Assembly (NCBI RefSeq): GCF_900109465.1
Contig: NZ_FOAZ01000009.1
Span: 1 to 64,000 of the forward strand
Length of the DNA stretch: 64,000 bases
Source of the DNA: Streptacidiphilus jiangxiensis
GTDB lineage: Bacteria > Actinomycetota > Actinomycetes > Streptomycetales > Streptomycetaceae
Reading direction: 5' to 3'
Below the pieces are notes generated by a model. That model saw only the letters and a program-made list of their open reading frames with translations. It had not been told where the DNA came from and did not search any database. Below, in pieces: positions 17,414-26,262 of the stretch. The first letter of the stretch is position 1; each line of letters opens with the position of its first letter. The translations under genes and the position numbers were made by a program.

Positions 17414-17569
17414 GACCTAGACCTCTCAGGAGAAAGAACGGAGCAAAGCGAGGAATCGGTCAAATCTTGCTGGTCGGCCGGGGGCAAACGACCGTGCGAC
17501 ACGGGTGAACCTCACCCGGATGGAGTTGACGGTCGGACGATCCGAAGAGCGGACCCGGACCGCCCCGGC

Positions 17570-17878
17570 TCACTCCTCGGCGTCCTCGTTCTCGCCGTCC
17601 TTCGCCTCTTCGGCGTCCTGGTCGGCGTCCTCTTCGATCGCCTTTTCGGCGGTTGCTTCGACCGTCTCCTCGGCGGCGTCCGACGAAGCCTCCGCCGGGG
17701 CCTCGTTCGGAGCCTCGTTCGGGGCCTCTGCCGCCTCGGTGGCAGGCGTGTCGGCGACGGCGTCCCTGGCGACCAGAGCGGCACGGATGCGCTGCAGCAG
17801 GGTCTCGTCCACCGGCGACGCGTCGCGCAGGGACGCGGCCTCGGCGGGGGTCATGGGGGAGTGCGAGGAGTCGTGCAT
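17570..17878 (-). CDS. acidic hypothetical protein with Ala/Glu-rich tail
   Basis: A 102-residue protein. The first half (MTPAEAASLRDASPVDETLLQRIRAALV) looks helical; the second half is a low-complexity Ala/Glu/Asp tail with NEAP repeats (APNEAPNEAPAEASSDAAEE), probably disordered. No motif identified. Coding is supported by biased composition and by an orderly gap on both sides, but the low complexity makes this moderately certain. Confidence 0.5.
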   Translation of the reverse strand: MHDSSHSPMTPAEAASLRDASPVDETLLQRIRAALVARDAVADTPATEAAEAPNEAPNEAPAEASSDAAEETVEATAEKAIEEDADQDAEEAKDGENEDAEE

Positions 17879-18033
17879 TCGTGCACTCTACCCAAGCAAA
17901 CCTGCTGTTCAGCGACCCGGGTGCGGAGAAGCCGTGCGCTGCCCGTGGAGATGCCGCGCACCCGCACCAGGTCGCCTCGCTAAGGGTGGATTTGCCGCTT
18001 CCGCGTGAACGCAAGAGCGGTTTCAGCCATGGT

Positions 18034-19815
18034 TCAAGCCATCGGCACCAGCACCTGGTCCAGGAACGGGCTGCCGAAGACGCCCCCGGGGTCGAGTGCG
18101 GTGAGCGTCGCCACCGCCGCGTTCCAGCCGTCACCGGAGGCCTGGCCGTCGGTGAAGGACGCCGGGATCGCGCTGCCGATCGCCGTGGTGTCCGTCCAGG
18201 CACCCGAGGGGCTGTTGGCCCACTCCTTGGGCCACTCGTGGTGGACCGCGCCGACGCCCGCGTAGTGCGAGCGGAACCACGCCTCCATCTCGCCCGTGAA
18301 CTGGTGGCAGCCCGGCGTGATCGGCACCGTGGTCATGTCGAACCAGACCGCCGTGTCCCACTCCGGGTGGTCGGTACGGGGCCGCAGCGGCGAGAGCTGC
18401 GCGCCGAGGGCGCCCGGCACGTTGCAGTCGCCGGTCTGGTCCAGGCCGGTGACCCGGATCTCCAACGGGGCGTTCATCGGGTAGAGGCCCTGGGCGGCGT
18501 AGGCGGCGAGCTTCGCGCTGTACTCGGCGTAGAAGTCGCTGACCACCCGCTGCACGTTGGCCCGGGTCGTCACCACGTTGCAGCAGGTCGAGGTGATCCG
18601 CAGGGTCGTCGGGCGGACGTAGAGCAGGACGTCGCTGGACCAGCCCCAGATGTCCCAGGTTCCGGTGGCGACCAGGCCGGCGCTGATCGCGTCCATCTGC
18701 GCGGCGGTGAACTGCGGGGTCGCCGCCGCGTCACCGGCGACGATCTGGGAGAGCAGGTCCGAGACGTTCTTCGGGACGATGTCGTTGAAGGTGAAGTCGT
18801 ACGGACCGGTCACCGCCCGGGACACCCACGGCTGATTCGGGGTCGGGGTGAACAGCCGCAGCCAGGGCGAGCTGGTGAAGGGGAACCAGATGCAGACCAC
18901 CCGCCCGCACTGGTCGACGTAGGAGGCCAGCGACTTGGACCCGGCCGAGGCCGGCGGGGCGAACAGATCGGTGGCGGCCACGTTGAACCAGCTCTGGCAG
19001 CGCAGACGCTGGTCCGGGCCCACCCGCAGGGTCGCCTCGGTGACCAGCACCCGCCCGAGGTTGACCAGCAGCGCCTGGATCTGCGAGTCGGTGCGCTGGA
19101 AGGTGCGCAGTGCGTAGGCGCCCTGAGCCGGGTCCCAGACGACGGCGGTGAGGCTGGTGATCAGGTTGCTGACCGAGCCGTAGGTGTGTCCCGGCAGCCG
19201 GGTCTCGCCCACCGCGGGCACGCCGGTGCCGCGCCCGCCGGTCGCCAGCACGCCGCCGACCGTCGCCGCGCCGAGGACGGGGAAGCCGGTCAGGCCGAGA
19301 CCGGCCGACTTGAGCGTGCCCAGCACGTTGTCCATCGTCGCGCCGGGTTGGACGGTGACGCTGGCCTGGCCGGAGGAGGCGCCGGTCGCGTTCACGCTGA
19401 TGCCGGTCAGATGGGTCGTCGTGTCGACGAGCAGCACGTTCGCCGGGGTGCCGGCCGGGGCGACCAGCGGTGACCAGCTGTAGCCGCCGCCGCGGGGCCG
19501 CAGCCGCCAGCCGTTGGCGTGGGCCCAGTTGGCGAGAGTCACCACGTCGGCGGCGGAGGCCGGCGAGGCGCTCCACAGCCCCTCGACGACGACCTCCTCC
19601 GACCAGTTCTGGAAGGTCTGCTGGTAGAGCGCGATCCCTGCCGGGAACTGCGGCGGAGCGGGGATCGTCGTCGCCGCGCTCGCGGCGGCGATACGCCCGA
19701 GGGGCGTCCACTGCGCCGCGGTGGCGGCCAGCGCCGCGGCGCCCGCGCCGAGCAGCGCGCGGCGCGAGAGCGTGGGGGAGTCCGGGTGGTCCGAGTCGTT
19801 GCGCACCTGTCCCAT
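18034..19815 (-). CDS. exported FAD-dependent oxidase of the type II cholesterol oxidase (VAO) family
   Basis: A 593-residue protein beginning with a Tat signal (SRRALLGAGAAALAATAA, about residues 18-50). The mature sequence follows the Brevibacterium type II cholesterol oxidase closely: PPQFPAGIALYQQTFQNWS, the FAD-domain RPRGG, AVGETRLPGHTYGSVSNL, a substrate-binding domain with GLYPMNAPLEIRVTGLDQ (Glu452 and Arg454 matching the catalytic Glu/Arg pair) and a C-terminal DPGGVFGSPFLD. The covalent-flavin His of the known enzyme (in RGAMHGW) is Tyr112 here (RGGGYSW). FAD is therefore probably noncovalent. Likely oxidises a sterol or other hydrophobic alcohol outside the cell; substrate unproven. 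Confidence 0.9.
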   Translation of the reverse strand: MGQVRNDSDHPDSPTLSRRALLGAGAAALAATAAQWTPLGRIAAASAATTIPAPPQFPAGIALYQQTFQNWSEEVVVEGLWSASPASAADVVTLANWAHANGWRLRPRGGGYSWSPLVAPAGTPANVLLVDTTTHLTGISVNATGASSGQASVTVQPGATMDNVLGTLKSAGLGLTGFPVLGAATVGGVLATGGRGTGVPAVGETRLPGHTYGSVSNLITSLTAVVWDPAQGAYALRTFQRTDSQIQALLVNLGRVLVTEATLRVGPDQRLRCQSWFNVAATDLFAPPASAGSKSLASYVDQCGRVVCIWFPFTSSPWLRLFTPTPNQPWVSRAVTGPYDFTFNDIVPKNVSDLLSQIVAGDAAATPQFTAAQMDAISAGLVATGTWDIWGWSSDVLLYVRPTTLRITSTCCNVVTTRANVQRVVSDFYAEYSAKLAAYAAQGLYPMNAPLEIRVTGLDQTGDCNVPGALGAQLSPLRPRTDHPEWDTAVWFDMTTVPITPGCHQFTGEMEAWFRSHYAGVGAVHHEWPKEWANSPSGAWTDTTAIGSAIPASFTDGQASGDGWNAAVATLTALDPGGVFGSPFLDQVLVPMA

Positions 19816-20011
19816 GGGTTGCCTCGCCGTCCCTCCTGAGGGGCCGCGCCGGGCTGTGTGCGGTCAGCTGACTGCGGGGGCCGATAAAATCTGATGGAGC
19901 GTCAGACGGTACGGTGGGGCGGGGTGGACGAGAAGTCAAGAGTCCCCCGATGGTGGGATCCTTGCGTGCTTCCCCTGCTGACCGGCCGCGGCCGGGGCCA
20001 TACTGGTTCGT

Positions 20012-21256
20012 GTGCGTGTGGCGTTGATGACGGCGGGATCGCGGGGCGACGTCGCCCCCTACACGGGCCTCGGCCATGCCCTGGCGCAGGCCGGTCACGA
20101 GGTGACCTTGGTGACCCACGAGCGGTTCGCCGTCCTCGCGGCCGAGGCGGGCCTCGCCTTCCACGGGCTGCCCGTCGACCCGCGCGCCGAGCTGGAGTCG
20201 GCCGCCGGGCGGGGCCTGCATCGCAGCAGCACGGGGCTGGGCAAGCTGGCCAGGATGATCGCGATGGCGCGCGCCCACGTCGCCGAACTCGCCGACGCGC
20301 TCGTCGCGCCCGCGCAGCAGGCCGACGTGCTCCTGCTCTCCGCCGTCCTCGCACCCCTCGGGCACGTCCTGGCGGAGGGGTGCGGCCTGCCCAGCCTCGG
20401 CGTGTACCTCCAGCCGCTCGCGCCCACGGCCGAGTTCGTCGCCCCTGTCACCGGCACGCGCTCGCTCGGGTCGGCGGGCAACAGGCTCAGCGGCCGGGCC
20501 GTCAACGCCGGCCTCGACCTGATCTTCATCGAGTCGGCCCGGGACCTGCGCCGCCGCCTCGGCCTGCCGCCCGGCGGCGTCCGCGCGACCAGGCAGGCGC
20601 GCGAACGACGTCAGTGGCCGGTTCTGCACGGGTTCAGCCCGCTCGTCGTCCCGCGCCCGCGCGACTGGCGGGCCGGCCTGGAGATCTCCGGCTACTGGTG
20701 GCCCTACTGCCCGCCGACGGCGCAGCTGCCGCCCCAGGTCCGGGACTTCATCGCGGCCGGCCCGCCGCCGGTGTTCGTGGGCCTGGGCAGCGCCACCGTC
20801 CCCGATCCCGCCCGCACCAGCGCCACCCTCGTCGCGGCGCTGCGCGCGGCCGGGCTGCGCGGGCTGATCCAGCGCGGCTGGGCGGGCCTGCGGGCCGACG
20901 GGGACGACATGCTCACCGTCGACGAGCTGCCGCACGCCCTGGTCTTCCCGCACACCGCCGCCGTCGTCCACCACGGCGGCGCCGGCACCACGGCGGCCGC
21001 GCTGCGCGCCGGGGTCCCGGCGGTCCCCGTGCCCGTGCAGTTCGACGCCGCGTTCTGGGCCGCCCGGCTGCGCGCGCTCGGCGTCTCCCCGGGCGCGGTC
21101 CCCCTGCGCGGCCTCGACGCACGGGCGCTCGCGCGCCTGCTGGAACAGGCCGCCCGCGCCGACCGCTTCCGTGACCGCGCCCGCCACTTCGGCACGCTGA
21201 TCCGCGCGGAGAACGGCTACGCGTCCGTCCTCGCCCACCTGGACCGCCTCGCCTGA
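20012..21256 (+). CDS. GT1-family (MGT/sterol glucosyltransferase-like) glycosyltransferase
   Basis: A 414-residue GT-B enzyme. N-terminal ALMTAGSRGDVAPYTGLGHAL is the acceptor-domain start. The C-terminal donor-site motif ELPHALVFPHTAAVVHHGGAGTTAAALRAGVPAVPVPVQFD is the classic GT1/UGT signature (HHGGAGT), related to sterol 3-beta-glucosyltransferases and antibiotic glycosyltransferases. GTG 20012 lies 7 nt after a CATACT box, so it is leaderless-like. Divergent from the cholesterol-oxidase-like gene; the shared sterol theme is suggestive only. Confidence 0.9.
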   Translation: MRVALMTAGSRGDVAPYTGLGHALAQAGHEVTLVTHERFAVLAAEAGLAFHGLPVDPRAELESAAGRGLHRSSTGLGKLARMIAMARAHVAELADALVAPAQQADVLLLSAVLAPLGHVLAEGCGLPSLGVYLQPLAPTAEFVAPVTGTRSLGSAGNRLSGRAVNAGLDLIFIESARDLRRRLGLPPGGVRATRQARERRQWPVLHGFSPLVVPRPRDWRAGLEISGYWWPYCPPTAQLPPQVRDFIAAGPPPVFVGLGSATVPDPARTSATLVAALRAAGLRGLIQRGWAGLRADGDDMLTVDELPHALVFPHTAAVVHHGGAGTTAAALRAGVPAVPVPVQFDAAFWAARLRALGVSPGAVPLRGLDARALARLLEQAARADRFRDRARHFGTLIRAENGYASVLAHLDRLA

Positions 21257-21355
21257 AGCCGCCGACCGACGTCCCGCTCGCTCGCCGGTCGCCCCGCCGG
21301 GAGGGCCGTTCGGCTCCCGCCGGGCGCTGTCAGTGCCGTGTGCCACGATCTGGCC

Positions 21356-23866
21356 ATGATCGACGCAGCCCCGGTCGCCGGGATCCCCGACAACAGCGTC
21401 CTGGACGCGGTGCGCGCGGCCGCGCTGGCCCGGCTGCCCTGGCTTGCCGACTTCCTGACCGAGCGTCTGGCCGACCCTCGCGACGGCTTCACTCCCTGGC
21501 CCGGCGACGCGGTCCACACGGAGCTCCGCGCCCGCAAGGAGGCGGGCTGGGCCGAGGTCGGGCGGCGGCTCGCGGTCCTTCCGGAGGAGGAGCTGCGCGC
21601 CGCGGTGATCGCCGTGGTGACCTGCGCGGAGCTCCACCATCTGGACCAGGGTCCGGCCCGCGAGGTGGTGGCCCCGCTGGTGCCGCTGATCGACGGCTGG
21701 ACCACGGACGAGGTCGGCGTGCTGCTGCGCCACGCCTGCGCCCGCCGCTGTCCCTTCCACAACGGTCAGGACCTGGCGCTCGCCCTCGACGCCGCCGCGC
21801 GACTGGACGCTGACGGCTGCCGCGCGGTCACGCCGTGGCTGCGCCGAGCCCACGAGGAGGCGGTCGAGTTCGAACAGCACCAGCGGGACCGGGAACAGCT
21901 CCTCGCGCGGTTGCAGGCCCTGCTCGGTCGGGCGGACGGCACGGAGGCCCTGCGGGCGCTGATTCCGGCTCAGGCCCTCTGGGCCGCGCCGCTGCGCGAC
22001 GAGGTCGACCGTGCGCCCACTCCCGCCTTCGCGGCGCTGGTCGACCATCTGCGGAGGCTGTCGAGCCCCCGTCCGACGCAGCGGTGGCGACGTACCTGCG
22101 TCGAGCTCACCGACGCCGTGTCCGGGCGCGTCCGGCTCACCGAGGTGCTGCGCTCCATGGCCGAGGACGAGCCGCTGTGCAGCGAGCGGAGCGGTCCCCA
22201 CGATGCCCACATGGGCGCGGGGTACCACTACCACTACCTCGTCCGGCAGGACGACGGTGACCTGGCCCGGGGCCTGGTCTGGGCCGCGGCGCTCACCGGC
22301 GGCGCGGCCGCCGTGCCGCACCTCACCGCGCTCGCGCTCCGCGTCGGCCTGCGCGGCGGCGGCGTCTTCGAGGACCCCAAGCTGGCAGGCGCGGCCGTCA
22401 ACGCACTCGCCGGGGTCGAGGACGAGTCGGCGCTGGAGGCCCTGTGGCGGCTCCAGGCCCGGATCAAGAACCGCGGGCTGCGCAAGCAGGTCGACACCGC
22501 CCTGGTCACCGCCGCCGAGCGCCTCGGCGTCACACCCGAGCAGCTCGTCGAACGCAGCGTGCCCCACCACGGCCTGGCCCCGGACGGCTCTGTCGAACGC
22601 GTCGTGGCCGGCGGTCACCGCATCCGCCTCGCCATCGAGTACGGCAAGGCCGTCCGGGTCACCTTCACCGCCCCCGACGGCCGGGTCTCCCGCACCGCGC
22701 CCGCCGTCGTCAAGGAGCAGAGCGCGGACGAGCTCACGGCGATGAAGGCCCTCGCCAAGGAGGTCCGCAGCACCCTGTCCAGTGAACGGGCCCGGCTGGA
22801 GGCGCTGCTGTCCACGGAGCGCACCTGGCCCCATGACGACTGGCGCCGCCACTACCGCGACCACCCCGTCACCGGTGTGCTGACCCGAGGCCTGATCTGG
22901 GAGTTCGCCGACGCCAAGGGCGTCTGGACCGCCGCCGCGCCCGGCACCGGTCCGGCGCGGTCCGCCGTCCGCGTCCGCCTGTGGCACCCGCTGCGCGCTT
23001 CCGTCGACGACATCCGCGCCTGGCGTGAGCGGATCGTCGCCGACGAGCTGCGGCAGCCCTTCAAGCAGGCTTTCCGTGAGGTCTACCTGCTGACCCCGGC
23101 AGAGGTGGAGACGGGCACCTACTCCAACCGGTTCGCGGGGCACATCGTCCACTACCAGCGCCTCTACGCCCTGATGAAGGAACGCGGCTGGCAGGCCACC
23201 TACCTCTCCAACCACGACGGCGGCTTCGACGGCGAGGCCCGGGCCGTGCTCGCCGGCGGGGCCTGGCGGGTGTGGTTCCACCACCAGCCCGCCGACCTGG
23301 AGTTCCGATACAGCCCCGACCACGCCACCACCGACCAGGTCCGCTTCGACCGCCGCGTCGGCCGACGCTGGGAGCCCGCCCCCGTCGCCGAGGTGCCCGC
23401 GGCGGTGTTCAGCGAGGCCATGCGCGACGTCGACCTCTTCGTCTCCGTCACCTCCATCGCCGCCGACCCGACCTGGTCCGACCGCGGCGAGGACCGCCAC
23501 TCGGCGTACTGGCATGCGGCGAGTACGGCGGAGCTCACCGCGTCCGCCCTGGTTCGTCGTGAGGTGTTGGGGCGGATCGTGCCGCGTCTTCGGATTGCGG
23601 GGCGTTGTGTGGTGGAGGCGCGGCATCTGGTGGTGCGGGGTGAGTTGGCGACGTACCGGATCCATCTGGGGTCGGCGAACGTGGTGATGGAGCCGAGTGG
23701 GGCGTACGTGTGCATCGTGCCGTCCGCGGGCGCGGGTGCGGGGAGGGTGTTTCTGCCGTTCGAGGACGAGCGGTTGTCGCTGATCCTGAGCAAGGCCCTG
23801 TTGCTCGCGAACGACACCAGGATCACGGACGAATCCATTCTCGCCCAGATCCGCAGGGGCGCCTGA
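21356..23866 (+). CDS. DUF4132-domain protein, first tandem copy
   Basis: An 836-residue protein. The C-terminal half has the DUF4132 hallmarks: RLWHPLR, the ELRQPFKQAFREVYLLT stretch, FAGHIVHYQRLYALMKERGW, FSEAMRDVDLFVSVTSIAADP, RREVLGRIVPRLRI and the ending FEDERLSLILSKALLLANDT. The first 400 residues are helical-repeat-like. The function of the family is not established; the E. coli homologues are called MolR/YehI. ATG 21356 is chosen over an upstream in-frame ATG at 21338. The stop overlaps the next ATG (TGATG). The last 331 bp are nearly identical to the second copy and have a different codon style. Confidence 0.88.
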   Translation: MIDAAPVAGIPDNSVLDAVRAAALARLPWLADFLTERLADPRDGFTPWPGDAVHTELRARKEAGWAEVGRRLAVLPEEELRAAVIAVVTCAELHHLDQGPAREVVAPLVPLIDGWTTDEVGVLLRHACARRCPFHNGQDLALALDAAARLDADGCRAVTPWLRRAHEEAVEFEQHQRDREQLLARLQALLGRADGTEALRALIPAQALWAAPLRDEVDRAPTPAFAALVDHLRRLSSPRPTQRWRRTCVELTDAVSGRVRLTEVLRSMAEDEPLCSERSGPHDAHMGAGYHYHYLVRQDDGDLARGLVWAAALTGGAAAVPHLTALALRVGLRGGGVFEDPKLAGAAVNALAGVEDESALEALWRLQARIKNRGLRKQVDTALVTAAERLGVTPEQLVERSVPHHGLAPDGSVERVVAGGHRIRLAIEYGKAVRVTFTAPDGRVSRTAPAVVKEQSADELTAMKALAKEVRSTLSSERARLEALLSTERTWPHDDWRRHYRDHPVTGVLTRGLIWEFADAKGVWTAAAPGTGPARSAVRVRLWHPLRASVDDIRAWRERIVADELRQPFKQAFREVYLLTPAEVETGTYSNRFAGHIVHYQRLYALMKERGWQATYLSNHDGGFDGEARAVLAGGAWRVWFHHQPADLEFRYSPDHATTDQVRFDRRVGRRWEPAPVAEVPAAVFSEAMRDVDLFVSVTSIAADPTWSDRGEDRHSAYWHAASTAELTASALVRREVLGRIVPRLRIAGRCVVEARHLVVRGELATYRIHLGSANVVMEPSGAYVCIVPSAGAGAGRVFLPFEDERLSLILSKALLLANDTRITDESILAQIRRGA

Positions 23867-23867
23867 T
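23537..23867 (+). repeat. 331-bp direct repeat, copy A (3' end of DUF4132 gene 1)
   Basis: Identical to 25833-26163 except 3 substitutions (at 23590, 23727 and 23751), with no indel. The repeat begins inside the codons for LTASALVRREVL and stops just after the stop codon. Codons in it end mainly in G or T (GTG, CGG, TTG, GCG), against C-ending codons before it. Confidence 0.95.
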
Positions 23868-26162
23868 GGTGGACCACACATCTCTTCCGGCCGGTCCCGT
23901 GGACCTGTCGCGGGTCTCCGACGAGGAGCTGGGCACTCTCCTCGTGGCCGTCCAAGAGGCCAAAGGAAGGGGCGACCTCGGCTACTCCCCGGTCCGCTAC
24001 GCCATCGAGACCGCCGTGCGTGAGCGGCAGCCCCGCTACACACCGGACGCTTGCCGCCGCCTCTTCGAGGCGATCGTGACGCGTGGGCCCGACGCCGGAG
24101 GGCTCAACCTGACACAAGCCGCGGGTGCGCTCCTGCGCTGCACCGGTCCCTTGCCGTCGGATCTCGTGCCCCTCGCCGACGCCCTGGTCGCAACCGCCCT
24201 CGAAGCCGGCCATCGCGGTGCCCCCTACGCCCTGCTCGCCTGGCGGGGCTGGCGGGGGAGTCCCGGCTGCACCAGGTGACGGAGCGGCTCGGCACCGGCG
24301 CGGGCCCCATCGTCGTGGACGAGCTGACGGCGCTGGCAGCGCTCACGCCTGAGCAGCAGGCTCTGCTGTGCGAGGCCGCTCGGGACCGCCGGTACAGCGC
24401 GCCGCCGCAACTCCCCGACGTCTGGCCCAGGCTCTCCGCGGCCGACGGCTACGTCGAGTACGCCCGACACGCACTGGAGACAGCCGCCCGGCACATCGAG
24501 GCGATCCACGCCGGAACGGTCCCGTACCGCGCGGACAAGGCCTTCACCGCGCCTGAGGTCGATGCGCTCGGCAACGCCGTTCGTGTCGCGCTGCTGCGCG
24601 ACGAACCGTGGTTGCCGTCACTGCTCGATCGCCTGCTGCCGGGTGTCGTCGTCGCCCCCACTGCTGCCAGGACCCTGCCGTCGCAGGCGCTGCTCTACGA
24701 GATCGCCAGGGCGGGGGAGGAGTTCCCCACCCCCGAGCTCGTGACAGCCCTCCGCTCGGCACGCGCGACCACCCGGCATGCCGGGGTGCCGAAGCAGCTC
24801 GAACGGACACTGCGGCGCGTCGAGGCGGCCCTCGCGGAACGCACTGACGTCGCGCTGCGCCTGCCCGACTTCCAGCTCGACGCGGACGGAACGCTGCGCC
24901 GAGAGGTGGGCGGTTGTGCCGGAGTCGTCCGGGTCACCACTCGCGCCGAGCTCGGCTGGGAGCGGGACGGACGGACTCTGCGCAGCGTTCCCGCCACCGT
25001 CCGACAGGGCCATCCGGACGTGGTGCGGGAGCTGCGCGACCTGGTGAAGCGGCTGAACACCCATCTCGACACCCTGACCCGCGCCCTGGAGGGCGGCTAC
25101 GCCGTCGACACGGTCCATCGCTACGACCGCTGGCGCGCCCACCTCGTCGGCCACCCCGTGGCCGTGGCGGTCGCCGGTCGGCTCGTCTGGGAGGTCGAGT
25201 GCCGCCCCGGGGTCTGGCAGGCGGTGCTGCCCGCACTGGACGAGCTACCGGACGCCGCCGCGCAGGCGTCCGTGCGCCTGTGGCATCCACTGCGCTCCGA
25301 GCCGGAGTCGGTCCTGTCCTGGCGGGACCGACTCGTCTCCGCCGAGCTGCGCCAGCCGTTCAAGCAGGTCTTCAGGGAGAGTTATCCGCTCACCGCGGCC
25401 GAGCGCGCCTCGGGCGACCACTCGCTGCGGTTCGCCGCCCATCTCGTGCACTACCGGCGCCTGTTCGCGCTCTTCCGCGCCCGCGGCTGGCGCAGCAACC
25501 TGCTGGGCCCTTGGGACGGAGGCGGCGACGACACGGCCAAGCGGACGTTGGCAGGCGGTGCCTGGCAGGTCCGTCTGGCCCACGCCCTCTCGGACGACGA
25601 TCCGGAGCTGGCCGTCACCGGCCGGGTCCGCTTCGCGCGCCGTACGCAGAGCGGTTGGTGTGACGCACGGCTGGAGGAAGTGCCGCCGCTGGTGTTCAGC
25701 GAGGCCATGCGCGACGTCGACCTGTTCGTGGCGGTCACCTCCATTGCGGCGGACCCCGATTGGATCGATCCCGACGGACCCGATGCCGAGCGGCGACGCA
25801 GCTACCGTGAGCGGTTCGGCCTCGCCGAATTGACCGCGTCCGCCCTGGTTCGTCGTGAGGTGTTGGGGCGGATCGTGCCGCGTCTGCGGATTGCGGGGCG
25901 TTGTGTGGTGGAGGCGCGGCATCTGGTGGTGCGGGGTGAGTTGGCGACGTACCGGATCCATCTGGGGTCGGCGAACGTGGTGATGGAGCCGAGTGGGGCG
26001 TACGTGTGCATCGTGCCGTCCGGGGGCGCGGGTGCGGGGAGGGTGTTCCTGCCGTTCGAGGACGAGCGGTTGTCGCTGATCCTGAGCAAGGCCCTGTTGC
26101 TCGCGAACGACACCAGGATCACGGACGAATCCATTCTCGCCCAGATCCGCAGGGGCGCCTGA
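23866..26162 (+). pseudogene. DUF4132-domain protein, second tandem copy, frameshifted
   Basis: Starting from ATG 23866 the frame reads MVDHTSLPAGPVDLSRVSD and breaks at a G5 run (24254-24258) into WRGSPGCTR-stop. Adding one G there restores RGESRLHQVTERLGTG and a continuous protein of about 765 residues to 26162. The restored protein parallels copy 1 (RLWHPLR, LRQPFKQVFRESYPLT, FSEAMRDVDLFVAVTSIAADP) and ends in the same 110 residues with one amino-acid change. The intact downstream reading frame suggests either a recent mutation, a base-calling error in the homopolymer or a slippery site. Confidence 0.82.
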
Positions 26163-26163
26163 T
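25833..26163 (+). repeat. 331-bp direct repeat, copy B (3' end of DUF4132 gene 2)
   Basis: Second copy of the repeat at 23537-23867, offset exactly 2296 bp. Flanking sequence on either side diverges at once. The sharp boundaries suggest gene conversion or recombination between the tandem genes. Confidence 0.95.
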
Positions 26164-26262
26164 CCGTCCAGCCGTGCACGACCCTTTCGGGTGGGTTCCG
26201 GCGCGCCCTAGCCTTGACGTCGCACGACTCTCCGCTCCACCCGGCCCAGCGAGGAGTCAGAT

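Noticed and set aside
19893..20011. Small gene starting at the ATG near 19893
   Set aside because: The frame runs antisense-like through the glycosyltransferase start with an Arg/Pro-rich composition; no ribosome site.
18731..24043. Very long open frame on the minus strand (over 1700 codons)
   Set aside because: It runs antisense to the glycosyltransferase and DUF4132 genes and has low-complexity Gly/Arg/Asp/Gln composition, the usual GC-driven mirror of real genes.
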